Below, one piece after another: positions 1-5,560 of a DNA stretch of 5,560 nt. The translations under genes and the position numbers were made by a program. Within the stretch, counting starts at the first letter, position 1. The number at the start of each line of letters is the position of its first letter. Below the pieces are notes generated by a model. The model did no database searches. It was not told the origin of the DNA and saw only the letters and a program-made list of their open reading frames with translations. Source of the DNA: Acidobacteriota bacterium. GTDB lineage: Bacteria > Acidobacteriota > Terriglobia > Terriglobales > Acidobacteriaceae. Where the stretch lies: contig JAJZCP010000119.1 in the NCBI GenBank assembly GCA_021846065.1, positions 1 to 5,560 of the forward strand, in the 5' to 3' direction.

Positions 1-686
1 AACATCTTGACGCGCTCGACGCAAATCTCGGTGGCAGCCGGCTGGCTTTGCAGGAGCGCGATGACCTCGCTGATGAACTGTGGAAGCGGCATGGCCATCG
101 GGTCAGACGCCTGACGTTCGCCCATCAGTTGGGTTTGGACATACGGTGGCGGCAGCTCGATGACCTGTACGGCGGTGTTTCGCAACTGATAGCGCAGCGA
201 CTGTGTCCAGGAGTGAATGGCGGCCTTGGTTGCGCAGTAGGTGGGGGTGAGCGCGAGCGGAACAAAGGCGAGTCCGGAGGAGACGGTCATGAGTGTGGCC
301 GCGGGCTGAGCGACAAGATGGTTCAGCAGGGCCGCGGTGAGCCGGATCGGTCCGAGAAGATTGGTGGAGATGATCGCTTCGGCATCAGCGACGTTGCCGT
401 CAAGCAGGCGCTCGTTACGCATGATGCCAGCGTTGTGGATCACGGCGTTGAGGGATGGAAAGCGATCCATGATCTGCGCTGCCACGGCGGCAATCTGGGC
501 GGGGTTGTCGATGTCGAGAAGGATAGGCTCGATGCCCGGATTGGCTGCGGCGACGGCCTCGAGCATGGCGGCGCGGCGTCCGGTGATGAGGACGCGGTTG
601 CCGAGCGAGTGAAAGGCCTCGGCCAGACCGCGACCGATGCCGCCGCCTCCGCCGGTAATCAGGATGGTGTTGCCGCTCATCTTCAT
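1..686 (-). CDS. Short-chain dehydrogenase/reductase, DltE-like (3' end off the left edge)
   Basis: NAD(P)-dependent oxidoreductase with a Rossmann fold, presumably cytoplasmic; substrate unknown. Reading leftward from ATG 686, 228 codons are visible without a stop. The classical SDR signature is complete: cofactor loop TGGGGGIG (residues 11-18), NAG (85-87), the structural Asn in STNL (N109), the catalytic Ser region TVSSG (S126/S127), and the Y140-x3-K144 pair in TYCATK. The PPPYVQTQL stretch and the C-terminal CVERVK near the window edge resemble the DltE-type (COG3967) oxidoreductases of about 250 residues, so perhaps 20-30 residues are missing. ATG 686 is preferred over ATG 680 because AGGAG lies 9 bases upstream of it. 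The cofactor loop is unusually rich in glycine (five in a row), which is unlikely to matter. The gene is divergent from pheS and there is no evidence of a functional link. The family call is firm; the physiological role is open. Confidence 0.92.
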   Translation of the reverse strand, partial: MKMSGNTILITGGGGGIGRGLAEAFHSLGNRVLITGRRAAMLEAVAAANPGIEPILLDIDNPAQIAAVAAQIMDRFPSLNAVIHNAGIMRNERLLDGNVADAEAIISTNLLGPIRLTAALLNHLVAQPAATLMTVSSGLAFVPLALTPTYCATKAAIHSWTQSLRYQLRNTAVQVIELPPPYVQTQLMGERQASDPMAMPLPQFISEVIALLQSQPAATEICVERVKM

Positions 687-695
687 GTGGGTCAG

Positions 696-700
696 CTCCT
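696..700 (-). promoter_or_regulatory. Ribosome binding site of the SDR gene
   Basis: On the minus strand the bases read AGGAG, separated by 9 bases from ATG 686. The spacing to the alternative in-frame ATG at 680 would be 15, so this site decides the start in favour of 686. Confidence 0.6.
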
Positions 701-888
701 GGGAAAGTGTTTTGTGAAGAGTGTTTGTCGATGGCGTCGTTCGTTGGATGATTCCGCGGAGAATTTGGATGCAGGGAATACGGATTTGCCCCCATTCGTG
801 GAGCAGTGTGAAGCGTATTGACGCAGGGATGGTTGGGGTGATGGCGAGGGGTAGTTTATTCTGGCCATTACGCATGATGACAAAGAAA

Positions 889-2013
889 ATGGACGATCGG
901 GACGCGAATGTCGAGGCCCCGAATCTCTCGGCGCGGAACGTGGATGCGTCGGAGTTCGAGAAGCTGGAAGCAGAGGCACGCAGCGGTGCTGCTGAACTGA
1001 CCACGGCTGAGGCTGTCGAGAACTTCCGGCTGGAGTGGCTGGGCCGCAAACAGGGCAGGCTGAAGCTGCTCTCGGAGGCATGGCTGCAGCGTGCTCCGGT
1101 GGAGCAAAAGCGGCTGCTTGGGCAGCGATTCAACGCGCTGAAGACCGTGGTGGAGGGCCTGCTGGACGAGGCTGTGGCGCGGAGCCGCAACACCGGCTGG
1201 AGCGATGAGGCGCTGAGCCATGAGCGGCTGGATGTGACGTTGCCCGGCACACGACGACGAATGGGTGCTGAGCATCCGATTGCGCGGACGATGAACGAGT
1301 TGGTGACGATCTTTGCCGGTCTGGGCTATTCGGTGGGAGTTGGACCGGAGGTGGAGACGGATTTCTATAACTTCGAATCGATGAATTTTCCGCCCGGACA
1401 TCCGGCGCGCGATACACAGGACACGCTCGTGGTTGCGGGACAGGAACGGCGCAGCCAGCGGGATCGGCTGCTGCTGCGAACGCATACCTCGCCGGTGCAG
1501 ATGCGCACGATGGAACAGCAAGCGCCGCCGGTGCGGATTGTGATTCCGGGCAAGGTGCATCGCAACGATGCGGCGGACGCAACGCACTCCCCGGTTTTTC
1601 ATCAGGTGGAGGGGTTATGCGTGGATGTTGGCATCACGTTCAGCGATTTGAAGGGGACGCTGGATTATGCAATGAAGGCGCTCTTTGGTTCGTCTGTCAA
1701 AACGCGATTCTTCCCTTCGTTTTTCCCGTTCACCGAGCCGAGCGCCGATGTGCAGATTTCCTGTATCTTCTGCGCGGGCAAGGGCTGCAGAAAGTGCAAG
1801 CACTCGGGCTGGATTGAACTGCTGGGTTGCGGGATGGTGGATCCGGCAGTCTTTGCCTTTGCCGCGGAAAAACAGCCGGATTACGATGCGCGCAAGATCA
1901 GCGGCTTTGCATTCGGCATGGGTGTGGAGCGGATCGCGATGATGAAGTATGGAGTGAGCGACATCGGACAGTTTTATGCTGGCGATATGCGCTTTCTGGA
2001 GCAGTTCGCATGA
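889..2013 (+). CDS. pheS: Phenylalanine--tRNA ligase alpha subunit
   Basis: Catalytic alpha subunit of the heterotetrameric class II phenylalanyl-tRNA synthetase; it activates Phe with ATP and transfers it to tRNA-Phe. From ATG 889 the protein has 374 residues (E. coli PheS has 327). Visible parts: N-terminal helical arm around NFRLEWLGRKQG (45-56); motif 1 region HPIARTMNEL (129-138) with GPEVETDFYNFE; LLRTHTSPVQMRTM (195-208); motif 2 PGKVHRND...THSPVFHQVEG (220-242); FPFTEPSADV (279-288); motif 3 GFAFGMGVERIAMMKYG (339-355). Ala341 matches the Ala that sets amino-acid specificity in E. coli PheS (A294). An insert with C292, C295, C300 and C303 (CxxC-x4-CxxC) precedes WIELLGCGM and looks like a small metal-binding knuckle. 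The start is uncertain: in-frame ATG 841, 874 and 877, and GTG 940, are alternatives. None has a strong ribosome site, the codons upstream of about 889 look non-coding, and GTG 940 would fit the family's usual N-terminal length. The stop overlaps the pheT start. Confidence 0.97.
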   Translation: MDDRDANVEAPNLSARNVDASEFEKLEAEARSGAAELTTAEAVENFRLEWLGRKQGRLKLLSEAWLQRAPVEQKRLLGQRFNALKTVVEGLLDEAVARSRNTGWSDEALSHERLDVTLPGTRRRMGAEHPIARTMNELVTIFAGLGYSVGVGPEVETDFYNFESMNFPPGHPARDTQDTLVVAGQERRSQRDRLLLRTHTSPVQMRTMEQQAPPVRIVIPGKVHRNDAADATHSPVFHQVEGLCVDVGITFSDLKGTLDYAMKALFGSSVKTRFFPSFFPFTEPSADVQISCIFCAGKGCRKCKHSGWIELLGCGMVDPAVFAFAAEKQPDYDARKISGFAFGMGVERIAMMKYGVSDIGQFYAGDMRFLEQFA

Positions 2014-4157
2014 AGATATTGACGATCTGGCTTCGCACATTGCTCCCGCAGTTGACGGTTTCAGACGCGCAACTGGGTGAGGATCTGACATTGCGGGGCA
2101 TTGCCGTGGAGGGGATTCACGATCTGGGCGCGGGCAATGGTTCGCTGTTTGAGATGGATATCACGACCAACCGCGTCGATGCCATGAACCACTACGGGGT
2201 GGCTCGTGAAGCGGCGACGATCTACGGATTGCCCCTGCCAACGATTACCGTGCAGATGCCCGCCTTGCGGCCTTCCGTTGAGCCGATTCCAGTCCGCATA
2301 GAAGCGGAGGATGCCTGTGGGCGATTCACGGCGCGCGTGTTGCGCGATGTCAGGATTGTGCCGACCGGCGAGGTTCGCGGACCAATGAGCGAGTTTGCTG
2401 CGCGCATGTTTACATTGCTTGAACAGAAGCCGATTTCGAATGCCGTGGATGCGTCGAACTTTGCGTGGCTTGCAATGGGGCATCCAACGCATACCTTTGA
2501 TCTGGATCGGATCACGGGCGGGATTGTGGTGCGGCGCGCACGCAAAGGCGAGAGGCTGAAGACGCTGGATGGTGTGGAGCGAACGCTCGATCCGGAAGAC
2601 CTGATCGTGGCCGACGCAGAGAAGCCGCTGGCGCTGGCGGGCGTCATGGGTGGCTGGCAGACGATGATTACTCCGGCGACAACCAACGTTCTCGTCGAGG
2701 CTGCATGGTTCGATCCGATGGCGGTGCGGCGCACGGCGCGACGGCATGGTTTGCACACAGACGCATCTCACCGATTTGAGCGAGGAGCCGATTTCAATGC
2801 CGCGCCGCTGGCTTCGGAGATTGTCTCCGCGATGCTGCTGGAAAACGGCGGTTCTGTCGAAGGCGAGATGATCGATGTTCGGGTGGCCACGATTGAAAAG
2901 CGGACGGCGTGCCGCGAGCCGATTGCGCTGGCGTTGAGCGAGGTGCATCGACTGCTGGGCAAGACGGTCGAGCCGGAAGGAATCAGCGCGACGACGGTCG
3001 AGGCTGTGCTCCGGGGATTGGGATGCGAACTACGGCGCCAACCATCATCAGCGGACAGCGCCCAGTGGCAGGTGACGCTGCCAAGCTGGCGGTTGGACGT
3101 GGAGCGCGAGATCGACTTGATTGAAGAGGTTGCGCGCGTTTATGGCTACAACCAGTTTGCCAATACACTGCCGGCGTTTGTTGGTTCTGTGAAGGTTCGT
3201 AGTGAGGCAGAGGTCGAAGCCGCTGTGAGCGTCAAGCTGCGAGCAGCAGGGCTGCATCAGGCGATAGGGAGCACCTTTTGCTCGATGGATGAAGCGCATC
3301 TCTTTGAGCCGCAGCCCGGCATGGCAGTCGAGCTGGGCAATCCGTTGAGCGCTGAAGCAGGGATGCTTCGCCCTTCGCTGATGCCGGGCATGCTGGCGAT
3401 GGTGGCGGGCAATTTGCATCGCGATGTCGCGGATGTGCGGCTGTTTGAGATGGGCACGGTATTTGGCGGATCGCCGGACCGCGTGGAAGAACGGACGGCT
3501 TTGGCGCTAGGGCTGGCCGGGGGTGACGCGACCGAGGGTGTCTTTGCGCAGAGGCGAGATCTGGATTTTTTTGATTTGAAGGGCATGGTGGAGCAGGTGG
3601 TGGAGTGCTTTGCAGCGCGGAGCTTCTACTTTGACCAGTTTGCACCCGAAGAGAAACTGACACCGGAGTGGCTCCATCCCTGGCGTGCTGCGCGTCTCAC
3701 GGTAGACGGGATGGCGGCAGGATGGCTGGGCGAGTTACATCCTCGATTGGCAGCCGAGCGCAAACTGAAAAAACGTGTGCTGGTCGCCGAGATATATTTG
3801 CACCGGCTTCAGGAAGTGCCACTGCGCAAGCCGAAGAGCCGCGAGATTTCCCGCTATCAGCCGGTTCGGCGAGATTTTTCTCTCTTGATGCCGCGGCGGG
3901 TGAACTGGGCGGCGCTCGATAGCGCTTTAGCGGAGCTGAATATCGGGGAGATGACGGAGTGGAGCGCGCGAGAAGTGCTGACGGCTGGTGCCGGTATTCC
4001 GGGCGAGAGCTTTGCGCTGCTGTTGGGCGCAACCTTCCAGGCCACGGATCGTACATTGCGTGAAGACGAATTGCAGGAGTTTGCCGCGCGTATTGTGGCG
4101 GCAGCGGAGAAGCTGGGCGGCCGGTTGCGTGCTGAATCCGGCAATGGATTGCAATGA
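2010..4157 (+). CDS. pheT: Phenylalanine--tRNA ligase beta subunit, form lacking the B2 tRNA-binding domain
   Basis: Beta subunit of phenylalanyl-tRNA synthetase; it contacts tRNA-Phe and hydrolyses mischarged Tyr-tRNA-Phe. It has 715 residues against 795 in E. coli. The ATG overlaps the pheS stop (ATGA), indicating translational coupling. Domains: B1 start (1-40, with GIAVEGI); then directly the DITTNRVDAMNHYGVARE segment (50-67); the B3/B4 editing module with HPTHTFDLDRI (158-168), GGIVVR, LALAGVMGG (207-215), NVLVEAAWF (226-234) and HTDASHRFERG (249-259); the B5 domain ending in PSWRLDVEREIDLIEEVARVYGY (358-380); the degenerate synthetase-like core (about 400-600) with NPLS and RLFEMG; and a C-terminal FDX-ACB domain (about 612-707; SRYQPVRRDFSL and TDRTLREDEL). 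H161 and E230 align with residues implicated in editing (E. coli H265 and E334 by motif position), so proofreading is probably retained. The EMAP/OB-type B2 domain, normally inserted after about residue 40, is absent with no frame disruption. Confidence 0.97.
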   Translation: MKILTIWLRTLLPQLTVSDAQLGEDLTLRGIAVEGIHDLGAGNGSLFEMDITTNRVDAMNHYGVAREAATIYGLPLPTITVQMPALRPSVEPIPVRIEAEDACGRFTARVLRDVRIVPTGEVRGPMSEFAARMFTLLEQKPISNAVDASNFAWLAMGHPTHTFDLDRITGGIVVRRARKGERLKTLDGVERTLDPEDLIVADAEKPLALAGVMGGWQTMITPATTNVLVEAAWFDPMAVRRTARRHGLHTDASHRFERGADFNAAPLASEIVSAMLLENGGSVEGEMIDVRVATIEKRTACREPIALALSEVHRLLGKTVEPEGISATTVEAVLRGLGCELRRQPSSADSAQWQVTLPSWRLDVEREIDLIEEVARVYGYNQFANTLPAFVGSVKVRSEAEVEAAVSVKLRAAGLHQAIGSTFCSMDEAHLFEPQPGMAVELGNPLSAEAGMLRPSLMPGMLAMVAGNLHRDVADVRLFEMGTVFGGSPDRVEERTALALGLAGGDATEGVFAQRRDLDFFDLKGMVEQVVECFAARSFYFDQFAPEEKLTPEWLHPWRAARLTVDGMAAGWLGELHPRLAAERKLKKRVLVAEIYLHRLQEVPLRKPKSREISRYQPVRRDFSLLMPRRVNWAALDSALAELNIGEMTEWSAREVLTAGAGIPGESFALLLGATFQATDRTLREDELQEFAARIVAAAEKLGGRLRAESGNGLQ

Positions 4158-4226
4158 GCCACGATTCGCAGTGAAAAAGTTAGAAAGTTTTCAGCGGAAA
4201 GCTGGAGGCGGAGAGCGAACGAGAGT

Positions 4227-4604
4227 ATGCTGCTGGAGATGAATGGTCTGGACGAGAGAAGTGGCTTTGGCAGCGATGCGTTTGCCGCGCTGGAAGCGCG
4301 CGTATTGCGTGCGGTGGAGATGGTGAAGGCTGAGCGAGCTGCGCGCACGGCCGCAGAGGCTCGCTGTGCAAAGCTCGAAACAGAGCTGACCGTTGCCGCT
4401 CCGCTGGCGGAGCAGTTGAGTCGCGAGATGGCGGTGTTACACGATGAAGTGGCCGCGTTACGTGCTGAACGGCAGATGGTGCGCGAGAGAGTGGAGAGGA
4501 TGCTGAGCCAATTTGACGCGCTGGAGTCAAGCGGAAAGCCGGACGAGCACCGACAGCCGGAAGTGCAGATGGCACTGCATGATGCTGCGCAGACCAAGGT
4601 GTAA
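4227..4604 (+). CDS. Small coiled-coil protein upstream of zapA (ZapB/TIGR02449-like)
   Basis: A 125-residue protein, almost entirely predicted coiled coil from about residue 15 to 95, rich in Ala, Glu, Arg and Leu with heptad-like spacing. It has no signal peptide or membrane segment, so it should be cytoplasmic. The C-terminal part of the coil, ALRAERQMVRERVERMLSQF (77-96), resembles the end of the short coiled-coil proteins (TIGR02449/ZapB-like) often encoded directly before zapA, which suggests a division-ring accessory role. That is inference from coil character and position; coiled coils resemble each other by composition alone. The tail (about 97-125) is polar and probably disordered. 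The gene starts 69 bases after pheT and ends 3 bases before zapA, so it is probably cotranscribed with both. A purine-rich GGAGGCGGAGAG (4204-4215) precedes ATG 4227; ATG 4239 is an alternative start. Confidence 0.8.
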   Translation: MLLEMNGLDERSGFGSDAFAALEARVLRAVEMVKAERAARTAAEARCAKLETELTVAAPLAEQLSREMAVLHDEVAALRAERQMVRERVERMLSQFDALESSGKPDEHRQPEVQMALHDAAQTKV

Positions 4605-4607
4605 GCG

Positions 4608-4955
4608 ATGACGGCGGAACGCATGGATGGGCAGGAGTTTGTCACTGTCGAGATCTATGACCAGCAGTATCATCTTGCAGGCACGGATCTGGCGCGTGTG
4701 CGCAGACTGGCGGCGAGGGTGGATGAGCAGATGCGCGCAGTTTCGGCGCAGGGGCGCACAGTGGATTCGCTGCGGGTGGCAGTGTTGGCCGCGCTGAATC
4801 TGGCCGATGCGCTGATGCGCGCCGAGGAGCGCCTGGCGGGATTATCAGCAGAGGCGCATGCGGATACGAGCATCTCCAGGGAAGAACTGCTGGAGCGGGC
4901 ACGGCGGCTGAGCGGAATTCTGGAAAGCGTACTCGATACGGCCTCCGGTTCCTAA
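4608..4955 (+). CDS. zapA: Cell division protein ZapA
   Basis: ZapA binds FtsZ, cross-links protofilaments and stabilises the Z-ring. The protein has 115 residues, typical for the family. The N-terminal globular part shows VTVEIYDQQYHLAGTD (12-27), which matches the ZapA opening in which a beta-strand segment is followed by a G(T/S)D turn, then VRRLAARVDEQMRAV (31-45). The hallmark segment GRTVDSLRVAVLAALNLAD (49-67) follows, and a C-terminal coiled coil (about 68-112) should mediate dimer and tetramer formation. ATG 4608 is preferred because AAGGTG (4596-4601) lies 6 bases upstream, partly within the end of the preceding gene; the in-frame ATG 4623 has no better site. The 3-base gap to the coiled-coil gene suggests coupled translation. 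It is the last plus-strand protein gene in the window; no clear hairpin-plus-U-tract terminator is visible in the 43-base gap after it. Confidence 0.95.
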   Translation: MTAERMDGQEFVTVEIYDQQYHLAGTDLARVRRLAARVDEQMRAVSAQGRTVDSLRVAVLAALNLADALMRAEERLAGLSAEAHADTSISREELLERARRLSGILESVLDTASGS

Positions 4956-4998
4956 AGTCGCTACCGCAGGGCAAATCTCGATCCGGTGTTTCCAACGA

Positions 4999-5232
4999 TT
5001 ATGCGTGAGGATTGCGGAGATCAGGCGAGCCGCAGAAGGATTCAAACCATCGGCTGATGTAGACCTGTGCGTGGGCTTCGCCGCAGAAGTGGAGCGCGTG
5101 AGGCCGATCAGCCTCTTCGCTGGCCCATTTGCAGACCTGAAGCCGCGCGTCCGAGCAGTGGATGACATACCAGCGATTGGGTGCGGAGCTTTCGGTCTGG
5201 CAGATTTCACACTTGTAGATGGTGCCGATCAT
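4999..5232 (-). CDS. Small Cys/His-containing protein of unknown function (possible zinc ribbon)
   Basis: A 77-residue protein on the strand opposite zapA. The segment MIGTIYKCEICQ opens with a CxxC pair (C8, C11), later followed by C26, C34, HFCGEAH (H48, C50, H54) and C67. The CxxC knuckle and the C/H cluster about 40 residues later suggest a small zinc-binding fold, but the ligand set cannot be settled by eye. Aromatic and polar stretches such as NRWYVIHC and QVYISRWF look like a real folded domain. ATG 5232 is preferred over the longer open frame, which would start at 5394, because GGAG (plus-strand 5242-5245) lies 9 bases upstream and the upstream extension looks non-coding and crosses the RNA promoter region. 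The gene converges on zapA with 43 bases between stops. I do not assign a function; no membrane segment or signal peptide is seen. Confidence 0.72.
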   Translation of the reverse strand: MIGTIYKCEICQTESSAPNRWYVIHCSDARLQVCKWASEEADRPHALHFCGEAHAQVYISRWFESFCGSPDLRNPHA

Positions 5233-5241
5233 GAGCAAGCT

Positions 5242-5245
5242 CTCC
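5242..5245 (-). promoter_or_regulatory. Ribosome binding site of the small Cys/His protein
   Basis: The minus strand reads GGAG (within CGGAGAGC), 9 bases before ATG 5232. It supports 5232 as the start over the longer in-frame possibility. Confidence 0.5.
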
Positions 5246-5295
5246 GGGAAGCGTGAGGACTGACGATGCAGGGAAAACGCACGGTTCTGTGGGTA

Positions 5296-5301
5296 ATTGT
5301 A
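5296..5301 (-). promoter_or_regulatory. Possible -10 element for the small Cys/His gene
   Basis: The minus strand reads TACAAT, five of six matches to TATAAT, which would place a start near 5289 and give a leader of roughly 57 bases before ATG 5232. No good -35 hexamer stands at 16-18 bases upstream (CCTGCA or similar), so this is a weak call based on the -10 alone. Confidence 0.3.
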
Positions 5302-5365
5302 CCGTCTGGCAGGCCGTTGCAGGATGGGTATTCCGCCCTGCAGATGGGCCAGAAATGGGTGCGGC

Positions 5366-5394
5366 TTGCCAATCCGAGCGCAATGCCCTAGCAT
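5366..5394 (+). promoter_or_regulatory. Sigma-70-type promoter of the 6S-like RNA
   Basis: TTGCCA at 5366-5371 matches TTGACA at five of six positions. TAGCAT at 5389-5394 matches TATAAT at four of six. The spacer is exactly 17 bases. Transcription would begin around 5401, just where the self-complementary stretch begins, and no protein start follows within the window. This is the best promoter-like pair found in the window. Confidence 0.6.
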
Positions 5395-5400
5395 CCAACC

Positions 5401-5560
5401 AGAGACCGGCCTGCAAAGCAGGTAGGAAAATAACTGCTGGTTGAACCAACATTCAACGAACAGGGACTCGACTCGAACAATCGGTTCTGTGTGCCGTGCC
5501 CGCCAGTCCGGGATGCCTAATGAACCGCGGGGAGTCCCACCGTCTTAGGACGGGTTCACC
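5401..5560 (+). ncRNA. ssrS: Candidate 6S RNA (5' part, cut by the right edge)
   Basis: 6S RNA mimics an open promoter, binds the housekeeping RNA polymerase holoenzyme and serves as template for short product RNAs. This stretch lacks a protein gene and folds as a rod. A closing-stem segment, TGAACC (5442-5447), pairs with GGTTCA (5553-5558). A large bubble follows, with 5448-5462 on one side and 5539-5552 on the other, the latter holding the small hairpin CCGTC-TTAG-GACGG (5540-5553, sharing one base with the closing stem). The apical arm has GGGACTC/GAGTCCC (5463-5469 with 5532-5538), CGGTTC/GAACCG (5482-5487 with 5522-5527) and CCCG/CGGG (5499-5502 with 5509-5512). With a start near 5401, the bubble begins about 47 bases in and the apical arm spans about +63 to +138, close to the E. 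coli 6S layout. Position after zapA also fits. The remaining 3' closing strand should lie just past the window. The identity comes from architecture and context, not from a covariance-model match. Confidence 0.6.

Noticed and set aside
48..821. Long plus-strand open frame of 257 codons opposite the SDR gene
   Set aside because: It is the antisense shadow of the SDR gene, which carries the complete set of SDR motifs; the plus-strand translation is low-complexity Gly/Asp/Arg-rich and has no recognisable domain.
818..860. TTGACG (818-823) or TTGGGG (833-838) with TTTATT (855-860) as a pheS promoter
   Set aside because: TTGACG has no -10 at 16-18 bases, and the second pair matches only three of six and four of six positions. 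The 687-888 gap surely holds start signals for two divergent genes, but none can be picked with confidence.
1827..2009. Upstream in-frame extension of pheT
   Set aside because: It lies inside the coding sequence of pheS in another frame; PheT homology begins exactly at ATG 2010, which overlaps the pheS stop.
4173..4194. Inverted repeat TGAAAA/TTTTCA between pheT and the coiled-coil gene
   Set aside because: Six A/T-rich pairs with a 10-base loop and no U-tract after it; too weak for a terminator and probably chance.
5253..5444. Short plus-strand open frame of 63 codons
   Set aside because: No family resemblance, no ribosome site, and it crosses the promoter and the start of the RNA; it is a chance open frame.
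5461..5490. TTCGAGTC-like T-loop on the minus strand, suggesting a tRNA
   Set aside because: The flanking bases do not form a T stem or acceptor stem and no anticodon arm is found; the complementarity fits the plus-strand rod structure instead.
5401..5560. Riboswitch, RNase P RNA, tmRNA or SRP RNA as alternatives for the structured region
   Set aside because: None of the conserved core sequences I know for these classes is present. A leader element of an unseen downstream gene remains possible because the window ends here.

Overview
The window looks like a piece of a bacterial chromosome of moderately high GC, and a member of the Acidobacteriota (Terriglobia-like) is my best guess. The guess rests on gene order (pheS-pheT, a coiled-coil gene, zapA, then a 6S-like RNA), the style of the proteins and a short PheT. 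It is inference, not a database match. All genes look intact and ordinary in codon use. I see no mobile element, CRISPR array, tRNA or rRNA, and no new defence or biosynthetic system.

Layout: (1) Positions 1-686, minus strand: most of a short-chain dehydrogenase/reductase of the DltE-like type, running off the left edge. (2) Positions 687-888: a gap between divergent genes without a convincing promoter. (3) Positions 889-4955, plus strand: a compact run of pheS, pheT (4-base overlap ATGA), a small coiled-coil protein and zapA (3-base gap). (4) Positions 4999-5232, minus strand: a 77-residue Cys/His-containing protein of unknown function, convergent with zapA. (5) Positions 5233-5560: no protein gene, but a good sigma-70-type promoter (5366-5394) followed by a highly self-complementary stretch that I interpret as the 5' part of a 6S RNA (ssrS), cut by the right edge.

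How the genes work together: PheS and PheT form the (alpha-beta)2 phenylalanyl-tRNA synthetase that charges tRNA-Phe. The coiled-coil protein and ZapA probably act at the FtsZ division ring. A 6S RNA next to zapA is a recurring arrangement in bacteria, and 6S RNA binds the housekeeping RNA polymerase holoenzyme. The most notable points are a PheT that lacks the N-terminal EMAP/OB-type tRNA-binding (B2) domain, a four-cysteine insert in PheS, and the 6S-like RNA with its promoter and several mutually exclusive pairings.
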